NCBI GenBank assembly: GCA_035565355.1
Contig: DATMSM010000080.1
Span: 1 to 10,745 of the forward strand
DNA from: Ga0074130 sp035565355
Lineage (GTDB): Bacteria > Pseudomonadota > Gammaproteobacteria > Burkholderiales > Rhodocyclaceae
Direction of reading: 5' to 3'
DNA: 10,745 nucleotides
The notes under the pieces are model-generated. The model did not search any database. It was not told the origin of the DNA and saw only the letters and a program-made list of their open reading frames with translations. Position 1 is the stretch's first letter. Every line of letters begins with the position of its first letter. Positions 5,938-10,745 of this stretch are shown here, piece after piece. The position numbers were made by a program, and so were the translations under genes.

Positions 5938-6402
5938 ATGTTCCATATCATCCTCTTCCAGCCGGAAATCCCGCCGAATACGGGCAACAGCATTCGCCTC
6001 GCCGCCAATACCGGCTGCACCCTGCACCTGGTCAAGCCGCTGGGCTTCGATCTCAGCGATGCGCAGTTGCGGCGCGCCGGCATGGATTACAGCGAGATCG
6101 CCGATCTGCGCATCCATGAAGACTGGGCAGCCTGTCTGCAGGCACTGAATGGCGCGCGCCTGTTTGCGCTGTCGACGCGTGGCAGCATGCGCCACGACAA
6201 GGTGGCGTATCGGGCAGGCGATGCCTTTGTGTTCGGTTCCGAAACCAAGGGGCTGCCGCAGGAGATGCTGGATGCACTGATGCCGGAGCAGCGAATTCGC
6301 GTGCCTCTAGTGCCGGGCAATCGCAGCCTGAATCTGTCCAATACGGTCGCGCTGGTGGTCTATGAGGCGTGGCGGCAACTGGACTTCGCCGGCGGCAGCT
6401 AA
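5938..6402 (+). CDS. trmL: tRNA (cytidine(34)-2'-O)-methyltransferase TrmL
   Basis: TrmL is a SPOUT-class enzyme that 2'-O-methylates the wobble nucleotide of the tRNA-Leu isoacceptors. The 154-residue product has the usual minimal length. It carries the N-terminal FQPEIPPNTGNSIRLAANTG block (7-26), then FGSETKGLP (98-106) and VPGNRSLNLSNTVALVVYEAWRQ (124-146), which form the SAM-binding trefoil knot and dimer interface. The ATG follows 23 nt after the comF stop and lacks a ribosome site. It converges on gpsA with a 12-nt gap and no terminator hairpin. Another ATG at 5930 is in a different frame and gives no family match. Confidence 0.96.
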   Translation: MFHIILFQPEIPPNTGNSIRLAANTGCTLHLVKPLGFDLSDAQLRRAGMDYSEIADLRIHEDWAACLQALNGARLFALSTRGSMRHDKVAYRAGDAFVFGSETKGLPQEMLDALMPEQRIRVPLVPGNRSLNLSNTVALVVYEAWRQLDFAGGS

Positions 6403-6414
6403 TCGGAAGCGCGC

Positions 6415-7398
6415 TTATTCGCTCTTGGGGTCGCGGTTCATCAGCAGCGCCACGGCCTCGGCCGGCGTGAGTTTGCCGTCAAGCACGGCGCAGACGGCGT
6501 TGGTGATGGGCATGTCGATGCCGAGCGCAGCCGCACGCTTGGCGACTTCGCGGCAGGCCGGCACGCCCTCGGCGACATGACCGAGCGCCTGTACTACCTG
6601 AGCCAGGGTCTTGCCTGCAGCCAGGCCCAGCCCCACCTGGCGGTTGCGCGAGAGATCGCCGGTGCAGGTGAGGATAAGATCGCCGACGCCGGTCAGACCC
6701 ATCAGCGTGTCGCGCTTTGCGCCCATGGCTTCGCCAAAACGGGTGATCTCGGCCAGGCCGCGCGTGATCAGCGCCGCACGTGCATTGTTGCCCAGGCCGA
6801 GGCCGTCGCAAATGCCGGTGGCAATGGCCAGCACATTCTTGACTGCACCGCCCACCTCGGCGCCAACGACATCGTCGCTGGCATAGATACGCAGATGATT
6901 GCCGTGGAGTTCCTGCGCCATACGCGCGGCAAAGGCGACATTATCGGAAGCCAAGGTCATGGCCGTGGGCAGGCCGCGCGCCACTTCAGCGGCAAAGCTC
7001 GGGCCGGTAAGCACCCCGCAGACGGCCGTGTTCACTTCGGCGACGACCTGATGCGGCAAGAGACCGCTACCGGCCTCCAGCCCCTTGCACACCCAGACGA
7101 AGGGCAGGCCGGGGGCGGCTGCAGCCAGTGCCTGCGCGGTGCCGCGCAGGCCCGCCAGCGGCGTGGCAATCAACGCGAAATCGGCATCCTGCACGGCGCG
7201 GCGTAAATCGTCCGTCAAGGTCAGGGCGGCGGGTAGAGGAAAGCCCGGCAGGAACTGGCGATTCTCGCGATCGACACGGAGCGCCTCGATTTCCGCTGGC
7301 ACATGACTCCACAAGCTCACCTGGTGGCGGGCGGAGAAAGCAAGCGCCAGTGCCGTGCCCCAGGCGCCGGCACCGAGGACGGCCACACGCAAGGACAT
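6415..7398 (-). CDS. gpsA: NAD(P)-dependent glycerol-3-phosphate dehydrogenase GpsA
   Basis: GpsA reduces dihydroxyacetone phosphate to sn-glycerol 3-phosphate for phospholipid synthesis, in the cytoplasm. The 327-residue protein starts with the Rossmann motif VLGAGAWGTALA (8-19). It has CKGLE (104-108), TGPSFAAEVARG (131-142), the catalytic K187 in EVGGAVKNVLAIATG, and GNNARAALITRGLAEITRFG (203-222). The TCTGDLSRNRQVG block (245-257) follows, as is normal. The length is typical. The ATG shares its A with the stop of the SH3 gene (TGATG), and GGGGG (7408-7404) lies 5 nt upstream as a ribosome site. It is the last gene of the leftward secB-SH3-gpsA group; the E. coli locus also has gpsA after secB. 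Confidence 0.97.
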   Translation of the reverse strand: MSLRVAVLGAGAWGTALALAFSARHQVSLWSHVPAEIEALRVDRENRQFLPGFPLPAALTLTDDLRRAVQDADFALIATPLAGLRGTAQALAAAAPGLPFVWVCKGLEAGSGLLPHQVVAEVNTAVCGVLTGPSFAAEVARGLPTAMTLASDNVAFAARMAQELHGNHLRIYASDDVVGAEVGGAVKNVLAIATGICDGLGLGNNARAALITRGLAEITRFGEAMGAKRDTLMGLTGVGDLILTCTGDLSRNRQVGLGLAAGKTLAQVVQALGHVAEGVPACREVAKRAAALGIDMPITNAVCAVLDGKLTPAEAVALLMNRDPKSE

Positions 7399-7856
7399 CA
7401 GAGCCCCCAGACCTGCAGTGTTTTCACATAGCCGGTCTGGCCGTCGCGATGGCGCACCTGAACCCAGCCGGTGCCGGTGCTTTCGAGCAGTTCCAGCACC
7501 ACGTCGCGTTCGGCCTCGAACACCAGCGCCGCCTTGTCATTGGCCTGGGCCAGCACCGCCGCACGATCCACGCGCACCTGCACCATGCGCTTGTCCGACA
7601 ACTGCTTTTGCTCTATCCACGCCAGCGCGCCCTGGATGTCGCGCACCTTGGTCCAGCCTTCGATGGACACCACTGCTTCAACCGGCGTACCGGCATTGAT
7701 GATGTGGAGCGGCTTGCCCTTGGTGGACGGTGAGTCGTAAAGAATCGATGGTGCAGCGACGGAACGATAGTCCAGCGCATGCGCCATTCCCGCGCAAGCC
7801 AGGGCAGCGCCTGCCAGCGTCGCGCAAACGAGGGAGCGGAGCAGGCCTGCCAGCAT
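7398..7856 (-). CDS. Exported protein with two bacterial SH3-like domains
   Basis: The function is unknown. The 152-residue product has a signal peptide (hydrophobic about 8-23, likely cleavage after AHA at 25-27) and then two SH3b-like units, about 29-86 and 91-150. Each unit has the core Gly-Trp-x-(K/Q)-Val: GWTKV at 67-71 and GWVQV at 130-134, followed by a G-x-(A/V) strand and a hydrophobic end. Such domains often bind peptidoglycan or peptides in the periplasm. The start lies 2 nt after the secB stop and the end overlaps gpsA, so it is translated with these genes. E. coli has no such gene between secB and gpsA; from memory, related proteins occur at this place in other betaproteobacteria. 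Confidence 0.88.
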   Translation of the reverse strand: MLAGLLRSLVCATLAGAALACAGMAHALDYRSVAAPSILYDSPSTKGKPLHIINAGTPVEAVVSIEGWTKVRDIQGALAWIEQKQLSDKRMVQVRVDRAAVLAQANDKAALVFEAERDVVLELLESTGTGWVQVRHRDGQTGYVKTLQVWGL

Positions 7857-7858
7857 GC

Positions 7859-8326
7859 TTACTGCACCGTGGCGGGCTGGGTGCCGTTGGCGAGGGCTTG
7901 TGCCTCGGCCACGCGTTGCTGGTACACCGCCTCGAAATTCACGGGCGCCAGCAGCACCGGCGGAAAACCGGCGCGATTGACCGCATCGGCCACGACTTCA
8001 CGCACGAAGGGAAAGAGGATATTGGGGCAGGCCACGCCGAGGATGGGATCGAGATCCTGCTCGGGCACGTTCTGGATGCGGAAGATGCCGGCCTGCTTGG
8101 CTTCGACCAGGAACACGGTCTTGTCGCCGATCTTGGCAGTGACGGTGACGCCCACCACGCTCTCGAAGAGGCCCTCGCCGACGGGCGTCGCCTGGGTCAT
8201 CAGCTGGACTTCGACTTCGGGCGCATCGCCCTCCATGAAGATGTGCGGTGCATTCGGCACTTCCAGCGACAGGTCGCGGACGTAGGTCTTTTCAATATTG
8301 AAAGTAGGTTGCGGAGCGGTGCTCAT
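7859..8326 (-). CDS. secB: Protein-export chaperone SecB
   Basis: SecB is a cytoplasmic homotetrameric chaperone that keeps preproteins unfolded and delivers them to SecA. From ATG 8326 the protein has 155 residues, the family norm. It opens with TFNIEKTYVRDLSLEVPNAP (8-27) and contains IFRIQNVPEQDLDPILGVACPN (81-102), LFPFVREVVADAVNRAGFPP (104-123) and LAPVNFEAVY (126-135). The frame is open upstream to 8431, but that extension is non-homologous and crosses the terminator hairpin. GGAAG about 9 nt before the ATG is a fair ribosome site. The terminator between grxC and secB suggests secB has its own promoter in 8327-8412, where I found no convincing -10/-35 pair. Confidence 0.97.
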   Translation of the reverse strand: MSTAPQPTFNIEKTYVRDLSLEVPNAPHIFMEGDAPEVEVQLMTQATPVGEGLFESVVGVTVTAKIGDKTVFLVEAKQAGIFRIQNVPEQDLDPILGVACPNILFPFVREVVADAVNRAGFPPVLLAPVNFEAVYQQRVAEAQALANGTQPATVQ

Positions 8327-8412
8327 GTCAGATGCTTCCGGGAAGGTGGGTGAGGAATCGGGATGATCTGCCAAGGTTACAGGCCGCCAGCAGCCGGCGC
8401 AACCGCCTCGAG

Positions 8413-8446
8413 GCAGAAACAGAAAGGGCAAGCCTGAGCTTGCCCT
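8413..8446 (-). terminator. Rho-independent terminator after grxC
   Basis: Read leftward, a perfect 9-bp stem AGGGCAAGC / GCTTGCCCT (8446-8438 with 8433-8425) closes a TCAG tetraloop and is followed by TTCTGTTTCTGC. It begins 6 nt after the grxC stop. It should end much of the rhodanese-grxC transcription before secB, or attenuate it. Confidence 0.75.
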
Positions 8447-8452
8447 CGGGGG

Positions 8453-8716
8453 TCAGGCGGAGGCCAGCAGGGGGTCGAGGCCACCGGCCCGGTCGAGCGC
8501 ATACAGCTCGTCGCAGCCGCCGACATAGGTGTCGCCGATGAAGATCTGCGGTACGGTGCGGGCGCCGTCGGTACGCGCCAGCATTTCCTCGCGGCGCGCC
8601 GGATCGAGGTCCACGCGGACCTTTTCGATCTCGGTCACGCCCTTGCGGCGCAACAATTGCTCGGCGCGTATGCAATAGGGGCAGACGCCCGTTGCATACA
8701 TCAGAATCTTGGCCAC
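8453..8716 (-). CDS. grxC: Glutaredoxin 3 (GrxC)
   Basis: GrxC is a small glutathione-dependent thiol-disulfide oxidoreductase of the cytoplasm. The 87-residue product has the dithiol active site C12-P-Y-C15, the cis-proline loop TVPQIF (54-59) and the glutathione-binding GGCDEL (66-71), whose extra cysteine C68 is usual in GrxC. The start is GTG 8716: GAGGA (8728-8724) lies 7 nt upstream, and the protein then begins VAKILMYATGVCPYC like its relatives. An in-frame extension to 8860 overlaps the rhodanese gene and is not homologous. The gap to the rhodanese stop is 19 nt, so they are probably co-transcribed. Confidence 0.95.
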   Translation of the reverse strand: MAKILMYATGVCPYCIRAEQLLRRKGVTEIEKVRVDLDPARREEMLARTDGARTVPQIFIGDTYVGGCDELYALDRAGGLDPLLASA

Positions 8717-8735
8717 GCGAATATCCTCGACTTTC

Positions 8736-9134
8736 TCAGCTTTCAACCGGCAGGCCGGCTTCGGTCCAGGCTTTGAGCCCGCCGTTGATGCCGGCGGCAC
8801 GCTCGAAACCTTGCTTCTTGAGCAGCTTGACGGCACTGTCGGCATCGCCACCGGCTCCACAGATTACTATGGGGCGGCTCTTGAACTTTTCAAGGTCGGC
8901 GAGGCGGGCTTCAAGCTGCGCCAGGGGAATGTTGCGGGCACCGACCATGTGCGATTCCTTGTAGGGAATAGCCTCACGCACGTCCACAACGACGCCGTTC
9001 TCCCGGTTGATGAGGTTCACCGCCTCCTGGGGGCTGAGGTCGCCGCCTTCGCTGCGCATCATGTTCCACAGGTACAGCGAGCCGCTGACGATCAGCAATA
9101 CAGTCCAGAAGATATTGTCGAGAAGAAATTCCAT
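8736..9134 (-). CDS. Membrane-anchored rhodanese-like protein (YibN position)
   Basis: The 132-residue product has one N-terminal membrane segment (about 7-25) and a cytoplasmic or periplasmic rhodanese domain (about 33-130). It contains VVVDVREAIPYKESHMVGARNIP (48-70) and the loop cysteine C92. The active-site loop reads CGAGGD, so the Arg of the common CxxGxR pattern is Asp97. A sulfurtransferase or thiol-transfer role is likely but the substrate is unknown. Gene order (rhodanese, grxC, secB, gpsA) matches E. coli yibN, which also has an N-terminal membrane segment; I give no symbol because orthology rests on position and architecture. There is no clear ribosome site; GGA lies 9 nt before the ATG. 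A TATAAT lies about 80 nt upstream. Confidence 0.9.
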   Translation of the reverse strand: MEFLLDNIFWTVLLIVSGSLYLWNMMRSEGGDLSPQEAVNLINRENGVVVDVREAIPYKESHMVGARNIPLAQLEARLADLEKFKSRPIVICGAGGDADSAVKLLKKQGFERAAGINGGLKAWTEAGLPVES

Positions 9135-9158
9135 AGTCGTGTCCGGGTAGGTACAGGG

Positions 9159-9196
9159 GCTGCATCCGCTTGATCCGATCTGGCTGCGGATGCTGC
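9159..9196. repeat. Inverted repeat in the leader of the rhodanese-grxC unit
   Basis: GCATCCGC (9162-9169) is exactly complementary to GCGGATGC (9186-9193). After one mismatch, GC (9159-9160) and GC (9195-9196) pair again. The 16-nt centre contains GATC twice. It lies between the leftward TATAAT (9217-9212) and the rhodanese ATG, so it would form a hairpin in that leader RNA or serve as a protein-binding palindrome. Confidence 0.5.
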
Positions 9197-9211
9197 TCGA
9201 AACGCGGCGGT

Positions 9212-9221
9212 ATTATAAAAT
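9212..9221. promoter_or_regulatory. Overlapping divergent -10 elements of rhodanese and gpmA
   Basis: Read leftward, 9217-9212 is a perfect TATAAT; read rightward, 9214-9221 is TATAAAAT. Both lie in the only AT-rich patch of the 135-nt region between the two divergent genes. Neither strand has a convincing TTGACA at 16-18 bp. Predicted leaders are about 70 nt (rhodanese) and 40 nt (gpmA). Simultaneous use of both is unlikely, because polymerases would occupy the same DNA. Confidence 0.45.
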
Positions 9222-9269
9222 AGGAACCCTCAGCAAACGTATCCACCGGATCGCAGCCCCTCGCCCGCC

Positions 9270-10016
9270 ATGAAGAAAATCGTCCTCTTGCGTCACGGTC
9301 AGTCCACCTGGAATGCCGAAAACCGTTTCGCCGGATGGTGCGACGTCGATCTGACCCAGCAAGGAGTGGCCGAGGCGCGCAATGCCGGAAAACTGCTGCG
9401 CAACGCCGGCTTCACCTTCGATGTTGCCTATTCGTCGCTGCTGCGCCGCGCCCTGCGCACCATGTACACGGTGCTCGACGAAATGGACCTGCTGTGGATA
9501 AATACCGAGCACTCCTGGCGCCTCAACGAGCGCCACTATGGCGCGCTGCAAGGCCTCAACAAGGCGGAGACAGCGGAGAAGTTCGGCGAAGATCAGGTCA
9601 AGATCTGGCGCCGCAGCTACGATACGCCGCCGCCACCACTGTCCATGGGCGAGGCCCTGCAACTGGTCAAGGATCCGCGCTACGCCGGCATCAACCCCAG
9701 CGACTACCCACGCGGCGAATGTCTCAAGGACACGGTCTCGCGCTTCCTGCCCTATTGGCACGAAACCATTGCACCCATGGTCAAGAGCAACAAACGCGTG
9801 CTCATCGTCGCCCACGGCAACAGCCTACGCGCACTGGTCAAGTATCTGGACAACATCTCCGATCAGGACATCGTCGACCTCAACATCCCGACCGGACAGC
9901 CGCTGGTATACGAGTTGAACGACGATCTGACGCCGATCAAGCATTACTACCTGGGCGACGAAGCCGCCATCCAGGCCGCCATCGACGAAGTCGCCAATCA
10001 GGGCAAGTCCAAGTAA
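9270..10016 (+). CDS. gpmA: 2,3-bisphosphoglycerate-dependent phosphoglycerate mutase GpmA
   Basis: GpmA interconverts 3- and 2-phosphoglycerate in glycolysis and gluconeogenesis through a phosphohistidine. The 248-residue product has LLRHGQSTWNAENRFAGW (6-23) with the phosphorylated H9. Also present are the acid/base E87 in RLNERHYGALQGLNK and the second catalytic H182 in VLIVAHGNSLRALVKYL. Length and motifs are those of the dimeric or tetrameric dPGM family, not of the unrelated metal-dependent GpmM. The ATG has no Shine-Dalgarno sequence; the preceding leader is C-rich. envC starts 7 nt after its stop, as after gpmM in E. coli, so the two are probably one transcript. Confidence 0.97.
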   Translation: MKKIVLLRHGQSTWNAENRFAGWCDVDLTQQGVAEARNAGKLLRNAGFTFDVAYSSLLRRALRTMYTVLDEMDLLWINTEHSWRLNERHYGALQGLNKAETAEKFGEDQVKIWRRSYDTPPPPLSMGEALQLVKDPRYAGINPSDYPRGECLKDTVSRFLPYWHETIAPMVKSNKRVLIVAHGNSLRALVKYLDNISDQDIVDLNIPTGQPLVYELNDDLTPIKHYYLGDEAAIQAAIDEVANQGKSK

Positions 10017-10023
10017 GCAGCGC

Positions 10024-10745
10024 GTGCTGGCCCGGCTTCTTCTCGCCACCCTGCTGGGTGCCGTCCTGCACGGCGCTTATGCACAGGACGCACGCACCGA
10101 GAAGACGGCCGAGCTGCGCGAATTGCAGGGGCGTATCGACGCCCTGCGTAAAGAGCTGGCCAAAAGTGAGGTGCACCGTTCGGAAGCCTCCGACAGCCTG
10201 AAGGAAACCGAGCAGGCCATTTCCGCCAGCAACCGCCGCTTGCGCGAACTGGGCGATACCCGCGCCGAGCTGCGCCGCGGCCTGCGTGAACTCGAAGTCC
10301 AGTCACAACGGCTGGAGCGCCAGATCGGCAGTCAGCAGCGCCATATCGGCAGCGTGCTTTACCGCCAGTACCGCGATGGCCGTGGTGGCAATGCCGATAC
10401 CATCAAGCTCCTGCTGGCGGGGGAGAACCCGAACCAGATTGCACGCGACTATCACTATCTGAAACTGCTCTCGGAAGCCAAAACGGAAGTGGTGGATGAG
10501 CTGCGCGACAGCCTGGCCGAAAAGCAGCGGCTGGCCGAGGCGGTGCGCGACAAGACCGAGAAACTGGCCGAGAACGAGAAGAAGCAACAGGAACAGCGCC
10601 AGACCCTGCTCGCGCAGCAGAAGCAGCGGCAGGTGGTGCTGGCCGGGATCGCCGACAAGATCAAGGGGCAGCGCAAGGAAATCAACACGCTGCGGCAGAA
10701 CGAAAAGCGCCTCTCCAAGCTGATCGACGGGCTGACCAAGCTGGT
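10024..10745 (+). CDS. envC: Murein hydrolase activator EnvC, N-terminal part (cut by window end)
   Basis: EnvC is a periplasmic coiled-coil protein that, under FtsEX control, activates the cell-division amidases. This frame is open for 240 codons to the window edge. A GTG start gives a signal peptide, VLARLLLATLLGAVLHGAYA (1-20), with likely cleavage after AYA. Nearly all the rest is heptad-rich coiled coil, interrupted by the conserved block VLYRQYRDGRGGNADTIKLL (near 110-130), which is EnvC-like. The expected C-terminal LytM/M23 domain lies beyond the window, so the assignment rests on the coiled coil, signal peptide and position after a phosphoglycerate mutase. No clear ribosome site; translation may be coupled to gpmA. 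Confidence 0.88.
   Translation, partial: MLARLLLATLLGAVLHGAYAQDARTEKTAELRELQGRIDALRKELAKSEVHRSEASDSLKETEQAISASNRRLRELGDTRAELRRGLRELEVQSQRLERQIGSQQRHIGSVLYRQYRDGRGGNADTIKLLLAGENPNQIARDYHYLKLLSEAKTEVVDELRDSLAEKQRLAEAVRDKTEKLAENEKKQQEQRQTLLAQQKQRQVVLAGIADKIKGQRKEINTLRQNEKRLSKLIDGLTKL

Noticed and set aside
6577..7206. 209-codon open frame on the plus strand inside gpsA
   Set aside because: It is a shadow frame opposite a full-length gpsA with all catalytic motifs.
8327..8431. Upstream extension of SecB to 8431
   Set aside because: It crosses the terminator hairpin, is unlike SecB, and ATG 8326 gives the family length.

Overview
The window is GC-rich chromosomal DNA with tightly packed housekeeping genes. 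Protein features and gene order (comF-trmL convergent with an SH3-gpsA-secB-grxC-rhodanese cluster, then divergent gpmA-envC) point to a betaproteobacterium, probably near Rhodocyclales or Burkholderiales. I see no insertion sequence, prophage, CRISPR array, tRNA or rRNA. This is core genome, not an accessory island.

Left part (1-2990): the N-terminus of a leftward gene lies at the edge (possibly a DUF455 ferritin-like protein). Next come rightward msrP-msrQ, the periplasmic methionine sulfoxide reductase and its haem membrane partner, whose stop and start codons overlap. A leftward soluble chemoreceptor with a C-terminal CZB domain converges on msrQ. Its CZB motif fits the family consensus except that the first zinc-ligand histidine is a glutamate. 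Upstream of the receptor is a 47-bp AT-rich palindrome with perfect 14-bp arms.

Middle part (3085-6402): a leftward cluster bioB-bioC-small ORF has overlapping gene ends and finishes at a probable terminator. The small ORF encodes a basic 50-residue protein of unknown function. Rightward comF and trmL diverge from bioB. comF has a good ribosome site; trmL has none, but a -10-like TAAAAT lies 6 nt before its ATG, as if the message were leaderless.

Right part (6415-10745): a leftward run, read in transcription order, is rhodanese (yibN-like), grxC, a strong hairpin terminator, secB, an exported SH3-domain protein and gpsA. Divergent from it is gpmA followed 7 nt later by envC, which is cut by the window end. 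This mirrors the E. coli block yibN-grxC-secB-gpsA / gpmM-envC, except that the cofactor-independent mutase GpmM is replaced by the unrelated cofactor-dependent GpmA, and an SH3 gene sits between secB and gpsA.

I did not find a wholly new multi-gene system. The points most worth a second look are the E-for-H zinc site in the chemoreceptor and its position beside msrPQ, the palindrome, the 50-residue ORF and the gpmM-to-gpmA swap.
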